Positions 22,597 through 31,626 of a stretch of DNA of 34,394 bases are shown one piece after another (positions within the stretch are counted from its first letter, which is position 1; the number at the start of each line of letters is the position of its first letter). The position numbers were made by a program, and so were the translations under genes. Below the pieces are notes generated by a model. The model searched no databases. It was given only the letters and a program-made list of their open reading frames with translations, and was not told where the DNA came from. The stretch is from Paracoccaceae bacterium. GTDB lineage: Bacteria; Pseudomonadota; Alphaproteobacteria; Rhizobiales; Stappiaceae. The stretch is taken from the NCBI GenBank assembly GCA_002709505.1, contig PARB01000079.1, forward strand, positions 1-34,394, given 5' to 3'.

Positions 22597-22631
22597 CGGT
22601 CCCTCACGTGCATTGACATCACCTCATTTTG

Positions 22632-22675
22632 TGTCAATCTAATTTGACACTTAAGTTTGTCGTTGTAAATTGACT
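22632..22675. promoter_or_regulatory. Tandem PpsR/CrtJ-type sites between crtD and crtE
   Basis: Site 22,632-22,649 (TGTCAATCTAATTTGACA) is perfect. Site 22,658-22,675 reads TGT-N12-ACT, one base off. They are 26 bp apart in the 95-base divergent gap, so they can serve both promoters. Confidence 0.75.
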
Positions 22676-22691
22676 TTCGGGAGGCAGGTTG

Positions 22692-23564
22692 ATGGACATT
22701 CACAAGCGCATCGAACGCGGGCTGGAGCAGGCCATCGCCTTTGCCACGTCGACCGGACAGCCGCCGAAACTGATGGCCGCGCTGCGCTACTCCGTGTTTC
22801 CCGGCGGAGCACGCGTGCGCCCGCGCCTGTGCCTTGCGGTCGCGAGCGCCTGCGGCGATCCGAATCCGGCTGCAACCGATGCGGCGGCCTCCGCGATCGA
22901 GCTGCTGCATTGCGCCTCGCTGGTGCATGACGACCTGCCCTGTTTCGACAATGCGGCGCTGCGGCGCGGCAAGCCGGCGACCCATGTCGTCCATGGCGAA
23001 CCGCTCTCGCTGCTGACCGGCGACGCGCTGATCGTGCTGGCGTTCGAGACGCTGGCGCGCGAATGCGCGCTCAACCCGTCGCTGCTGGCACCGCTTACAG
23101 CCACGATCGCACGGGCCGTCGGGTCGCCGCACGGCATTGTCGCCGGCCAGGCCTGGGAGAGCGAGGGCGACATTCCGCTCGCCGACTATCACCGCGCCAA
23201 GACGACGGCGCTCTTTACCGGGGCAACGGCGGCCGGGGCCATTTCCGCCAATGCCGATCCGCAGCCGTGGATGCAGGTGGGCGAAGCGCTTGGCGCCGCC
23301 TATCAGACCGCCGACGACCTTCGCGACATCGCGGCCGAGGAAGCCGAAACCGGAAAACCCTGCGGACAGGACATCGCCAACGGGCGCCCGAACGCAGCCC
23401 TTGCCGACGGGGTCTCCGGCACGTTGATGAAGCTGCAGGATCTGGTGCAATCCGCCGTCGACGCTGTGCCCGACTGTCCCGGCTCCGACGGCCTCAAGAA
23501 ACTGATCCTCGGCGAGGCGAAGCGGCTGGTGCCGAAGAACCTCGCCCATGTCGTCGCCGCTTGA
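22692..23564 (+). CDS. crtE: Geranylgeranyl diphosphate synthase CrtE
   Basis: The 290-residue prenyltransferase makes the C20 diphosphate used for phytoene and for the bacteriochlorophyll tail. Both aspartate-rich motifs are visible: ASLVHDDLPCFDNAALRRG (first motif at about 80-86) and AYQTADDLRDIA (second at about 208-212). PPKLMAALRYSVFPGGARVR is the usual substrate-binding start. GGGAGG lies seven bases before the ATG at 22,692; a TTG directly upstream is not used. It is the first gene of an 11-kb rightward run to pufC, and its promoter carries the PpsR-type pair. Confidence 0.97.
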   Translation: MDIHKRIERGLEQAIAFATSTGQPPKLMAALRYSVFPGGARVRPRLCLAVASACGDPNPAATDAAASAIELLHCASLVHDDLPCFDNAALRRGKPATHVVHGEPLSLLTGDALIVLAFETLARECALNPSLLAPLTATIARAVGSPHGIVAGQAWESEGDIPLADYHRAKTTALFTGATAAGAISANADPQPWMQVGEALGAAYQTADDLRDIAAEEAETGKPCGQDIANGRPNAALADGVSGTLMKLQDLVQSAVDAVPDCPGSDGLKKLILGEAKRLVPKNLAHVVAA

Positions 23565-23581
23565 CCGGACGGCATGAGCGA

Positions 23582-24736
23582 ATGGACGCGACCGCTCCTG
23601 CGACACGAAGGCAGACGCCGCCCGCGCGCCTATCGCTGGTCGCGCGGCTTCGCCATTGGCGCAACCGGCTGATCGCCAGCGCCAGCTTCCAGAACCGGGT
23701 GGCGAGCCTGCCCGGCCTGCGCCGGATCGCAAGGCGCAATGCCCGCGACCTGTTTCGCATCAACGCCGGTTTTCTCTATTCCCAGGTGCTCTTTGCAGCC
23801 GTCGAAAGCGGACTGCTGACACGGCTCAGGGACGGCGGCCGCAACGCGGATGCGCTCGCCGCCGCATGCGGGCTTCCGCCGGCCCCGATGGAGCGGCTGC
23901 TGATCGCGGCGCAGGGCCTGAAGCTCGTGACCCGGCTCGGCGACGGAACCTGGTGGCTCGACGATCTCGGCGCGGTGGTCGCGGGGAACCCCGGGATCGC
24001 GGCGATGATCCGGCATCATGCGATGGTCTACCGCGACATGAGCGACCCGCTCGCGCTCCTGACCTCAACGGGGGAAACCGAGACCTCCCGGTTCTGGGCC
24101 TATGCCGGCGCGGACCATCCGGACCGAATGGACGACAGGACGGCAGGCGCCTACTCCGATCTCATGCACCACAGCCAGGACCTGATCGCCACCGAGGTGC
24201 TGAGGGCCTATGACTTTTCGCCCCACCGCCGGCTGCTCGACATCGGCGGGGGCGACGGCACGTTTCTCAGCGCGGTCGCGGCGCGCCATCCGGCGCTTGA
24301 CCTCCTGCTGTTCGACCTGCCCGCAGTCGCCGAGCGGGCGGAAAAGGCAATGGACGCGCGCGGCCTCGGGGCCCGCACCCGCTGCTTCGGCGGCAGCTTC
24401 TTCGACGACCCGATTCCCCTCGGCGCCGATTGCCTGAGCCTCGTGCGGGTGCTCTGCGACCATGAGGATGCCGCCGTGCTTGCCCTGCTGCGCGCCATTC
24501 GCGCCGCGATGGGACCGCAGGACACATTGCTGATCGCCGAACCCATGGCAGGGACCGACGACGACCGGCGGTTCGCGGCCGCCTATTTTGAATTTTACTT
24601 TCTCGCGATGCGCTCCGGCCACTGCAGAACACCCGCGCATTTGCGCGACCTGCTGAGACAGGCCGGGTTTTCCCGGATCTCGGAACGACGCACCGGCATG
24701 CCGCTGTTCGCCGGCCTGCTGGTCGCACGTGTCTAA
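23582..24736 (+). CDS. crtF: Demethylspheroidene/hydroxycarotenoid O-methyltransferase CrtF
   Basis: The 384-residue protein transfers a methyl group from SAM to the 1-hydroxyl of carotenoids, giving the methoxy end groups of the spheroidene or spirilloxanthin series. It has the O-methyltransferase layout: a dimerisation/HTH-like N-terminal half, then the SAM motif RRLLDIGGGDGTFLS (about 217-230), LLLFDLPAV and the catalytic neighbourhood LSLVRVLCDHEDAAVL. The start follows crtE by 17 bases without a good ribosome site; an ATG seven bases earlier is out of frame. No crtA is seen nearby. Confidence 0.95.
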   Translation: MDATAPATRRQTPPARLSLVARLRHWRNRLIASASFQNRVASLPGLRRIARRNARDLFRINAGFLYSQVLFAAVESGLLTRLRDGGRNADALAAACGLPPAPMERLLIAAQGLKLVTRLGDGTWWLDDLGAVVAGNPGIAAMIRHHAMVYRDMSDPLALLTSTGETETSRFWAYAGADHPDRMDDRTAGAYSDLMHHSQDLIATEVLRAYDFSPHRRLLDIGGGDGTFLSAVAARHPALDLLLFDLPAVAERAEKAMDARGLGARTRCFGGSFFDDPIPLGADCLSLVRVLCDHEDAAVLALLRAIRAAMGPQDTLLIAEPMAGTDDDRRFAAAYFEFYFLAMRSGHCRTPAHLRDLLRQAGFSRISERRTGMPLFAGLLVARV

Positions 24737-24760
24737 CGGGCGTGACAGCGCCATCGCGTG

Positions 24761-24804
24761 TGTAAAAACTAATTGACACTCTTATTTGTAGTTTTAAGAT
24801 GACA
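24761..24804. promoter_or_regulatory. Tandem PpsR/CrtJ-type sites upstream of bchC
   Basis: Two perfect palindromes lie between crtF and bchC: 24,761-24,778 (TGTAAAAACTAATTGACA) and 24,787-24,804 (TGTAGTTTTAAGATGACA), 26 bp apart. They indicate an internal promoter for bchCXYZ-puf, as known in Rhodobacter superoperons. Confidence 0.82.
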
Positions 24805-24846
24805 CTCAGGGAGGCAGAGTCTGACGACCCAATTTCGATCAGGCCA

Positions 24847-25797
24847 ATGCGACAGATGTTCACCTCGGCAATTGTGCTCGACCAACCGCACGACATCGGC
24901 CTTCGGGACGTCGAACTGACGCCAGCCGGACCCGCCGACGTGACGGTCGACGTCGCCTGGAGCGGCATCAGCACCGGCACCGAGAAGCTGTTCTTCGACG
25001 GCACGATGCCTCCCTTCCCCGGCATGGGCTATCCCCTGGTTCCCGGCTATGAATCGGTGGGCCAGGTGGTCGAGGCCGGCCCCGACAGCGGGTTTTCCGC
25101 CGGCGACACGGTCTTCGTCCCGGGGGCCAATTGCTACCAGGGCGCACGTGGCCTGTTCGGCGCAACGGCGGCAAAGGTCGTTCTGCCCGGAGCCCGCGCC
25201 ATTCGCGTTGCCGATGCGCTCGGCCAGGATGCAGTGCTCCTGTCGCTTGCGGCGACCGCCCATCACGCCCTCACCCTTCGCGACGCCACACCGCCGGAGC
25301 TGATCGTCGGCTTCGGCGTGCTCGGCAGGCTCATCGCCCGCATCGCCATTGCCCTTGGACATCCCGCACCGCGGGTGTGGGAGCGCAATCCCGCCCGCCG
25401 CGACACTACGGAGGCCGTCGAGGTGGTCGATCGCGCGGACGACGCGCGCAAGGACTACGGCGCCATCATGGACGTGAGCGGCGACGCGACGATCCTCGAC
25501 ACGCTTGTGGCGCGCCTTGCCAGGGGCGGCACGATCACGCTCGCCGGCTTCTACGCCGCGCCGCTCAGCTTCTCGTTTCCGCCGGCCTTCATGCGCGAGG
25601 CCCGGCTTCTCATCGCCGCGGAATTCACCCCGGCGGACCTGACGTCCGTGACGGGCCTTGTCGACAGTGGACGGCTGTCGCTTGGCGGGCTGATCAGTCA
25701 CCGCGCCGACGCAGGCGATGCACCGAACGCCTATGCAACGGCCTTCGGCGACCCGCACTGCACGAAAATGATCCTGGACTGGAGGAGGAACGGATGA
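24847..25797 (+). CDS. bchC: 3-hydroxyethyl bacteriochlorophyllide a dehydrogenase BchC
   Basis: The roughly 316-residue protein belongs to the medium-chain dehydrogenase family and oxidises the 3-hydroxyethyl group of bacteriochlorophyllide. Visible features are the N-terminal VTVDVAWSGISTGTEKLFFD, VPGYESVGQVVEAG and a degenerate nucleotide-binding stretch (ELIVGFGVLGRLIARIAIAL). The start is uncertain: ATGs at 24,847 and 24,856 fit the family, while an in-frame ATG at 24,799 lies inside a PpsR site and upstream of a GGGAGG (24,808) that has no usable start behind it. The stop overlaps bchX as ATGA. Confidence 0.93.
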   Translation: MRQMFTSAIVLDQPHDIGLRDVELTPAGPADVTVDVAWSGISTGTEKLFFDGTMPPFPGMGYPLVPGYESVGQVVEAGPDSGFSAGDTVFVPGANCYQGARGLFGATAAKVVLPGARAIRVADALGQDAVLLSLAATAHHALTLRDATPPELIVGFGVLGRLIARIAIALGHPAPRVWERNPARRDTTEAVEVVDRADDARKDYGAIMDVSGDATILDTLVARLARGGTITLAGFYAAPLSFSFPPAFMREARLLIAAEFTPADLTSVTGLVDSGRLSLGGLISHRADAGDAPNAYATAFGDPHCTKMILDWRRNG

Positions 25798-26819
25798 CCG
25801 AAGGCATGGAGCCGAGGATCGACGCCGATCCGCAGAGCAACGAACGCTACGACGCCCGTCTTCGCGCGGAAGCCGCGCAGGACCCGTTGCCCCTGCCGGT
25901 CAGCGAGGCGACCAAGGATACCCAGATCATCGCGATCTACGGCAAGGGCGGGATCGGCAAGAGCTTCACGCTCGCCAACCTCTCCTACATGCTGGCGCAG
26001 CTCGGCAAGAAGGTGCTGCTGATCGGCTGCGACCCGAAGAGCGACACGACATCGCTGCTGTTCGGCGGCCGCGCCTGCCCGACGATCATCGCCACGGCCT
26101 CGCAGAAGAAGGAAGCCGGCGAGGAAGTCACCATCGGCGACGTCTGCTTCAAGCGCGACGGCGTCTTCGCGATGGAGCTCGGTGGACCGGAAGTCGGGCG
26201 CGGCTGCGGCGGACGCGGCATCATCCACGGCTTCGAGACGCTGGAGAAACTGGGCTTCCACGAATGGGACTTCGACTATGTCCTGCTCGACTTCCTGGGC
26301 GATGTGGTCTGCGGCGGCTTCGGGCTGCCGATTGCCCGCGACATGTGCCAGAAGGTCGTGGTCGTCGGCTCCAACGATCTCCAGTCGCTCTATGTCGCCA
26401 ACAACGTCTGCTCGGCGGTGGAGTATTTCCGCAAGCTCGGCGGCAACGTCGGCCTGGCCGGCATGGTGGTGAACAAGGACGACGGCACCGGCGAGGCGCT
26501 TGCCTTCGCGAAAGCCGTCGGCATTCCGGTTCTCGCCTCCGTTCCCCAGCACGAGGACATCCGCCGCAAGAGCGCCAACTACCAGATCATCGGCCATCCC
26601 GACGGCGAATGGGGACCGCTCTTCCAGGAGCTTGCCGACAACCTGCGCGACGCGCCGCCGGTCCAGCCGGCGCCCCTGTCGCAGGACGACCTGATCGCAC
26701 TCTTCGACACGGAACAGACCGGCGGCGACTTCACGCTGATCCCGGCGACGGTGGAAGACATGTGCGCTGCCGTGACGCTCGACAAGCGGTCCCTCGAAGT
26801 CATCTACGACAAGGTGTGA
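25794..26819 (+). CDS. bchX: Chlorophyllide a reductase iron protein BchX
   Basis: The 341-residue protein is the NifH-like, ATP-driven electron donor of chlorophyllide a reductase, which reduces ring B. The P-loop is IAIYGKGGIGKSFT (about 46-59), switch regions are GCDPKSDTTSLLFGG and DFLGDVVCGGFGLP, and the [4Fe-4S] ligands are Cys138 (VGRGCGGRGI) and Cys173. A hydrophilic N-terminal extension of about 40 residues is normal for BchX compared with BchL. GGAGGAGG precedes the ATG, which overlaps the bchC stop. Confidence 0.98.
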   Translation: MTEGMEPRIDADPQSNERYDARLRAEAAQDPLPLPVSEATKDTQIIAIYGKGGIGKSFTLANLSYMLAQLGKKVLLIGCDPKSDTTSLLFGGRACPTIIATASQKKEAGEEVTIGDVCFKRDGVFAMELGGPEVGRGCGGRGIIHGFETLEKLGFHEWDFDYVLLDFLGDVVCGGFGLPIARDMCQKVVVVGSNDLQSLYVANNVCSAVEYFRKLGGNVGLAGMVVNKDDGTGEALAFAKAVGIPVLASVPQHEDIRRKSANYQIIGHPDGEWGPLFQELADNLRDAPPVQPAPLSQDDLIALFDTEQTGGDFTLIPATVEDMCAAVTLDKRSLEVIYDKV

Positions 26820-26826
26820 GGCCAAG

Positions 26827-28359
26827 ATGAGCGACGACATTCACACCGCCGAGCCTCCCGGACCCGCCGCCGATACATCCGGCCTTGGATGTCACGCGGG
26901 CGCGGAGACGCTTGAGGCCGCCGCGCGGGCAGCCGGAAAGTCGGAAACGCTTGACCAATACGCGACCGACTATCCCAAGGGGCCGCACGACCAGCCGCAA
27001 TCGATGTGCCCGGCCTTCGGCTCCCTGCGCGTCGGCCTGCGGATGCGCCGCGTGGCGACGCTTCTTTCGGGATCCGCCTGCTGCGTCTACGGCCTGACCT
27101 TCACCTCGCATTTCTACGGCGCCAAGCGCTCGGTCGGCTATGTGCCCTTCTCCTCGGAAACGCTGGTGACGGGCAAGCTCTACGAGGACATCCGCGACGC
27201 GGTGCGCGAGGTGGCAAAGCCGGAAGACTATGACGCCGTCATCGTCACCAGCCTGTGCGTTCCCACCGCCTCCGGCGTTCCCTTGCAGATGCTGCCGAAG
27301 GAAATCGACGGCGTGCGCATCGTCGGCATCGACGTGCCCGGCTTCGGCATTCCGACCCATGCGGAAGCCAAGGACGTGCTCTCCGGCGCCATGCTGAAAT
27401 ACGCGCGCCAGGAAGTCCTGTCCGGCCCCGTCCAGGCGCCGCGCGCCGGCGTGGAGGATCGCCCGACGGTCACGCTGCTCGGCGAGGTCTTCCCCGCCGA
27501 TCCGGTGATCATCGGCCGCATGCTCGCGCCGATGGGGCTTGCCGCCGGCCCGGTCGTTCCGGTGCGCGAATGGCGCGAGCTCTATGCTGCGCTCGACGGC
27601 GATGTCGTCGCCGCGATCCATCCCTTCTACACCGCCTCAATCCGCGAGTTCCAGGAAGCCGGCCGGCCGATCGTCGGCTCCGCCCCGGTCGGACTGGACG
27701 GCACGGACGCCTGGCTGTCGGCCATCGCCGACACGCTCAATGTCGCGCCGGAGGCGCGCGACGGCGTGCGCAACGCCATGCGCGGCGCCATTGCCGGCGC
27801 GCTGTCAGAAAACCGCATCAAAGGACGCATCACGCTGTCGGGTTATGAAGGCTCGGAGCTGATCGTCGCCCGCCTGCTGATCGAATCCGGCGCGGACCTG
27901 CGTTACGTCGGCACCGCCTGCCCCAAGACGCCCTGGTCGGCGGCGGATGCGCAATGGCTCGCCGACAAGGGCGTCCACGTCCAGTTCCGCGCCTCGCTTG
28001 AACAGGATCTGGCGGCGTTTCACGAGTTTCAGCCGGACCTTGTCATCGGAACGACGCCGGTGGTGCAGGCGGCCAAGGAAGCCTCGATCCCCTCCCTCTA
28101 TTTCACCAACCTGATCTCGGCGCGTCCGCTGATGGGACCGGCCGGCGCCGACTCGCTCGCGCAGGTGATCAATGCGGCGATTGCCAACAAGCCGCGCTTC
28201 GACCGGATGTCCGCCTTCTTCGAGGGCGTCGGCACCGGCGATACCGCAGGCGTGTGGCGCGACACGCCGGTGGAACGCCCGGCCTTCCGGAAGAAATACG
28301 CGGCCAAGACGCGCATCTCCAAGAATGCCGTCGACGCCGGGGAGGCGGTGGGATGCTGA
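26827..28359 (+). CDS. bchY: Chlorophyllide a reductase subunit BchY
   Basis: The 510-residue protein is the NifD-like catalytic subunit that, with BchZ, holds the [4Fe-4S] cluster and chlorophyllide a. Cysteines at [27 protein letters not shown] and [17 protein letters not shown] correspond to cluster-ligand positions of the family. The N-terminal 45 residues are an alanine-rich polar extension. It starts seven bases after bchX and overlaps bchZ by seven bases, so the three subunits should be made together. Confidence 0.97.
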   Translation: MSDDIHTAEPPGPAADTSGLGCHAGAETLEAAARAAGKSETLDQYATDYPKGPHDQPQSMCPAFGSLRVGLRMRRVATLLSGSACCVYGLTFTSHFYGAKRSVGYVPFSSETLVTGKLYEDIRDAVREVAKPEDYDAVIVTSLCVPTASGVPLQMLPKEIDGVRIVGIDVPGFGIPTHAEAKDVLSGAMLKYARQEVLSGPVQAPRAGVEDRPTVTLLGEVFPADPVIIGRMLAPMGLAAGPVVPVREWRELYAALDGDVVAAIHPFYTASIREFQEAGRPIVGSAPVGLDGTDAWLSAIADTLNVAPEARDGVRNAMRGAIAGALSENRIKGRITLSGYEGSELIVARLLIESGADLRYVGTACPKTPWSAADAQWLADKGVHVQFRASLEQDLAAFHEFQPDLVIGTTPVVQAAKEASIPSLYFTNLISARPLMGPAGADSLAQVINAAIANKPRFDRMSAFFEGVGTGDTAGVWRDTPVERPAFRKKYAAKTRISKNAVDAGEAVGC

Positions 28360-29810
28360 TCCTCGATCACGACAGGGCCGGCGGCTACTGGGGGTCGGTC
28401 TATGCCTTCACGGCGATCAAGGGCCTGCAGGTGATCATCGACGGGCCCGTCGGCTGCGAGAACCTGCCGGTGACCTCGGTGCTGCATTACACCGATGCCC
28501 TGCCGCCGCATGAACTGCCCATCGTCGTCACGGGGCTGGGCGAGGACGAGCTTGGCCAGCACGGCACGGAAGGCGCGATGAAACGGGCGCGCGCCGTGCT
28601 CGACCCCGACCTTCCGGCGGTCGTCGTCACCGGCTCGATCGCCGAGATGATCGGCGGCGGGGTGACGCCTGAGGGCAGCAACATCCAGCGCTTCCTGCCG
28701 CGCACCATCGACGAGGACCAGTGGCAAAGCGCGGACCGCGCCCTGAAGTGGCTGTGGACCGAATACGGCCCGAAAAAGGGCCGCGTGCGCCCGCCCAAGG
28801 CGCGCAAGGAGGGCGAGCGCCCCAAGGTCAACATCATCGGGCCGATCTATGGCACCTTCAACCTGCCGTCGGATGTCGCGGAGATCGTCCGCCTGGTCGA
28901 GGGCATCGGTGCCGAGGTCAACATGACCTTCCCGCTGGGCAGCCATCTGGCGGACGTCAGCCGGCTGGCCGAGGCGGAGGTCAACATCTGCATGTACCGC
29001 GAGTTCGGGCGTCTGTTGTGCGAGGCGCTGGAGCGCCCCTACCTGCAGGCACCGATCGGCATCCATTCGACGACCGCCTTCCTGGAAACGCTCGGCGAGA
29101 TGCTCGGGCTCGACCCCCAGCCCTTCATCGCGCGCGAAAAGCACACGACCCTGAAGCCGATGTGGGACCTGTGGCGCTCGGTCACCCAGGACTTCTTCGG
29201 CACCGCCAGCTTCGCGGTCGTCGCCGGCGAGACCTACGAGCGCGGCATCCGCAATTTCCTGGAAGACGAGATGGGCCTGCCCTGCGTCTTCTCCGTGCAG
29301 CGGCGCGCCGGCGCCAAGACGGACAATGCCGCCGTCCGCGAGAAGATCCACGCCTCGCCGCCCCTGATCATGTTCGGCTCCTACAACGAGCGCATGTATC
29401 TGGCCGAGGCCGGGGCGAAGGCGATCTACATTCCGGTCTCCTTCCCCGGGGCGATCATCCGCCGTCATACCGGAACGCCGGTGATGGGCTTTTCGGGTGC
29501 AAGCTGGATCATCCAGGAAGTGTGCAACGCGCTGTTCGATGCGCTGTTCAACATCCTGCCCCTGTCAACCGAACTCGACGCAGTCGACGCGACGCCGGTC
29601 CGTCGTCCGGGCGAACTGGCCTGGAGCGACGCGGCGCGTTCCGCCCTCGACCAGCTGGTGGAAGCCGAACCCGTTCTCATCCGGATTTCGGCGGCCAAGC
29701 GGCTGCGCGACACCGCCGAGGCGACCGCGCGCAAGGCCGGTGCCGAGACTGTCGAAACAACCCATCTGCCCGGCGCCAGAGTGCCGCGCGAAGTCGAACC
29801 GGCGGTCTAG
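28353..29810 (+). CDS. bchZ: Chlorophyllide a reductase subunit BchZ
   Basis: This 485-residue NifK-like subunit completes the chlorophyllide a reductase. It opens with [20 protein letters not shown] and contains the cluster cysteine in [20 protein letters not shown], followed by [14 protein letters not shown] and the substrate-side [16 protein letters not shown]. The start is inside the last codons of bchY in another frame. It is followed after 56 bases by pufQ, as in Rhodobacter. Confidence 0.98.
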   Translation: MLILDHDRAGGYWGSVYAFTAIKGLQVIIDGPVGCENLPVTSVLHYTDALPPHELPIVVTGLGEDELGQHGTEGAMKRARAVLDPDLPAVVVTGSIAEMIGGGVTPEGSNIQRFLPRTIDEDQWQSADRALKWLWTEYGPKKGRVRPPKARKEGERPKVNIIGPIYGTFNLPSDVAEIVRLVEGIGAEVNMTFPLGSHLADVSRLAEAEVNICMYREFGRLLCEALERPYLQAPIGIHSTTAFLETLGEMLGLDPQPFIAREKHTTLKPMWDLWRSVTQDFFGTASFAVVAGETYERGIRNFLEDEMGLPCVFSVQRRAGAKTDNAAVREKIHASPPLIMFGSYNERMYLAEAGAKAIYIPVSFPGAIIRRHTGTPVMGFSGASWIIQEVCNALFDALFNILPLSTELDAVDATPVRRPGELAWSDAARSALDQLVEAEPVLIRISAAKRLRDTAEATARKAGAETVETTHLPGARVPREVEPAV

Positions 29811-29866
29811 CCGGAAACCCGTCGCGCGTCGGCATGTGCCCGGCGCGCCAGTGGAGGAGCAAGAGC

Positions 29867-30106
29867 ATGATCACCAGAAAGCAGCGCCGCTGCGACGGCT
29901 CGGGCCTGACCGACCCCTGGGACCGCCTCGAATACAAGGCACTCGTCGCCCTCGCTTTCGTTCTGTGCCTCGGCGCGGGCCTCGCCAAGCGGATCCTCCG
30001 CCTGGCGGCACCGCGTCCGGCCAAGCCCCCTTACCTCCGCGAGAGCATTTTCGCAGAGGCGAAATCCGCAGCGCATGCCGCGGTTGGCTACGCGTTCATC
30101 GCGTAA
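29867..30106 (+). CDS. pufQ: PufQ-like regulatory/assembly protein
   Basis: The 79-residue protein sits between bchZ and pufB, the position of pufQ. It has a basic N-terminus (MITRKQRRCDGSG), the motif DRLEYKALVALAFVLCLGAG starting a single membrane helix, and an amphipathic C-terminus (SIFAEAKSAAHAAVGYAF), an arrangement that fits PufQ. PufQ is needed for bacteriochlorophyll supply and LH/RC assembly in Rhodobacter. Sequence identity within this family is low, so the call rests mainly on position and topology. GGAGG lies eight to nine bases upstream. Confidence 0.75.
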   Translation: MITRKQRRCDGSGLTDPWDRLEYKALVALAFVLCLGAGLAKRILRLAAPRPAKPPYLRESIFAEAKSAAHAAVGYAFIA

Positions 30107-30115
30107 GCACTCACC

Positions 30116-30162
30116 TGCCGGCGTCCAAAACCGGCAATCGCCTGACGCGGGTCTGCGCCCGC
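30116..30162 (+). promoter_or_regulatory. Two small hairpins between pufQ and pufB
   Basis: TGCCGG / CCGGCA (30,116-30,136) forms a perfect six-bp stem with a nine-base loop. GCGGG / CCCGC (30,147-30,162) forms a second, five-bp stem. They lack T-runs. They could mark the processed 5' end of a stable pufBA mRNA. Confidence 0.5.
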
Positions 30163-30203
30163 CCGGGCACCCCAGCCGCGGGGGATTCGTGGCTTACATG
30201 ACT

Positions 30204-30212
30204 AGGAGGTGA
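30204..30212 (+). promoter_or_regulatory. Full-length Shine-Dalgarno sequence of pufB
   Basis: AGGAGGTGA is fully complementary to the usual 16S rRNA 3' end and lies five bases before the pufB ATG. It is the strongest ribosome site in the window and decides the start against a GTG at 30,209 inside it. Confidence 0.85.
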
Positions 30213-30217
30213 CGTTC

Positions 30218-30439
30218 ATGGCTAGCCCTGACAACGTCTCACTTTCGGGTCTTACCGAGAGCGAAGCTCAGGAGATCCACAAGTACTTTATCCAAGGCTT
30301 CTTGGGATTCACGGCGGTTGCGATCGTCGCGCATCTCTTGGTCTGGCTTTGGCGCCCCTGGATCCCCGGACCCGACGGCTATGCCGCGCTTGACGGCGTG
30401 ACAGAAACCGTCACCGCGCTCCTTCCCGTCCTCGCATAG
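30218..30439 (+). CDS. pufB: Light-harvesting 1 beta polypeptide PufB
   Basis: The 73-residue antenna protein has the polar N-terminal helix ([20 protein letters not shown]), one membrane helix with the bacteriochlorophyll ligand His39 ([14 protein letters not shown]) and the WRPW end. LH1 beta normally ends near this point, at about 48-50 residues. Here a further 23 residues follow ([20 protein letters not shown] and on), which may be removed or may form an extra structural element. It pairs with PufA in the LH1 ring. Ten bases separate it from pufA. Confidence 0.96.
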   Translation: MASPDNVSLSGLTESEAQEIHKYFIQGFLGFTAVAIVAHLLVWLWRPWIPGPDGYAALDGVTETVTALLPVLA

Positions 30440-30449
30440 GAGAAAAGCT

Positions 30450-30650
30450 ATGTGGAGAATCTGGTATCTGTTCGACCCTCGCCGCGTGATGGTCGGACTG
30501 GCCGTCTTCCTGTTCTCGCTGGCCATTCTCATCCACTTCATCCTGCTCAGCACGGATCGCTTCAACTGGCTGGAAGGCTCGTCCACGACGACCAGCTCGA
30601 TTGAACAATCCGTCACGGATGGCGTGGAGCCGGTGCGAATGCTCGGATAA
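30450..30650 (+). CDS. pufA: Light-harvesting 1 alpha polypeptide PufA
   Basis: The 66-residue protein has the conserved start [20 protein letters not shown], a membrane helix with the bacteriochlorophyll ligand His29 ([20 protein letters not shown]) and a serine/threonine-rich C-terminal tail ([10 protein letters not shown]), which in other species is often trimmed. AGGAGAAAAGC precedes the ATG. Together with PufB it surrounds the reaction centre. Confidence 0.97.
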   Translation: MWRIWYLFDPRRVMVGLAVFLFSLAILIHFILLSTDRFNWLEGSSTTTSSIEQSVTDGVEPVRMLG

Positions 30651-30665
30651 CGGCGCTTGCGACAA

Positions 30666-30706
30666 GGTGGCGGGCGACACCGGCGACACCCGGGCTGCCC
30701 GCCGCC
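30666..30706 (+). promoter_or_regulatory. Intercistronic pufA-pufL hairpin
   Basis: GGTGGCGGGC (30,666-30,675) pairs with GCCCGCCGCC (30,697-30,706) over ten bp with one G-U, enclosing 21 bases that can form a smaller CCGG/CCGG stem. There is no T-run. In Rhodobacter a hairpin at this place protects pufBA mRNA from 3' decay and gives excess antenna over reaction centre; the same use is likely here. Confidence 0.75.
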
Positions 30707-30770
30707 GAAACTCCCTGACATCCACTGGGCTATCCGCTGGCACGGATCAAACCAATCAGGAGGAACGACG

Positions 30771-31616
30771 ATGGCGTTGCTCAGTTTCGAACGAAAATAC
30801 CGCGTGCGCGGCGGCACCCTCATCGGCGGCGATCTGTTCGACTTTTGGGTCGGACCGTTCTACGTCGGATTCTTCGGAGTTCTGGGGCTTTTCTTCATCA
30901 TCACGGGCACCGCGCTCGTCGTCTACGGCGCCGCGATCGGCCCGACCTGGAACATCTGGCGCATCTCGATCGCGCCCCCGGACCTCAGCTACGGTCTGGC
31001 GCTGGCGCCGCTCAAGGAAGGCGGCCTCTGGCAGATCATCACGGTCTGCGCCATCGGGTCCTTCGTGTCCTGGGCCCTGCGCGAGGTCGAGATCTGCCGC
31101 AAGCTCGGCATGGGCTACCATGTGCCCTTCGCCTTCTCCTTCGCCATCTTCGCCTATGTAACGCTGGTGGTGATCCGTCCCTTGCTGCTTGGCGCCTGGG
31201 GACATGGCTTTCCCTACGGGATTTTCTCCCACCTCGACTGGGTGTCGAACGTCGGCTACCAGTATCTGCACTTCCATTACAATCCGGCGCATATGATCGC
31301 GGTGACATTCTTCTTCACCACGACACTTGCCCTGTCTCTGCATGGCGGCCTGATCCTTTCGGCGGCCAATCCCGGCCGCGACCGGACCGATCCGTCCAGG
31401 CAGGCCGAGATGAAGACGCCGGAATACGAGGACACCTTCTTCCGCGATACCATCGGCTATTCGATCGGCACGCTCGGCATTCACCGGCTCGGCCTGGTGC
31501 TTGCGCTGAATGCCGGCTTCTGGAGCGCCGTGTGCATCGTCATCAGCGGACCGTTCTGGAACCAGGGCTGGCCGCAATGGTGGAGCTGGTGGCTCAACCT
31601 TCCCTTCTGGAGCTGA
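30771..31616 (+). CDS. pufL: Reaction centre L subunit PufL
   Basis: The 281-residue protein has five membrane helices and binds the special pair, accessory pigments and the quinone-site iron with PufM. Ligands visible are His154 (GIFSHLDW), His174 (HYNPAHM), His191 (LSLHGGL) and His238 (LGIHRLG), one to eight positions later than in R. sphaeroides. The loop before the last iron ligand, [20 protein letters not shown], is about seven residues longer than in the forms I remember. AGGAGGAACGACG precedes the ATG at 30,771; upstream alternative starts run through the hairpin region and are rejected. Confidence 0.98.
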   Translation: MALLSFERKYRVRGGTLIGGDLFDFWVGPFYVGFFGVLGLFFIITGTALVVYGAAIGPTWNIWRISIAPPDLSYGLALAPLKEGGLWQIITVCAIGSFVSWALREVEICRKLGMGYHVPFAFSFAIFAYVTLVVIRPLLLGAWGHGFPYGIFSHLDWVSNVGYQYLHFHYNPAHMIAVTFFFTTTLALSLHGGLILSAANPGRDRTDPSRQAEMKTPEYEDTFFRDTIGYSIGTLGIHRLGLVLALNAGFWSAVCIVISGPFWNQGWPQWWSWWLNLPFWS

Positions 31617-31626
31617 GGAGCACGCC

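Noticed and set aside
29811..30217. PpsR-type site directly upstream of the puf genes
   Set aside because: No TGT-N12-ACA is found here; puf probably relies on the bchC promoter or on other regulators.
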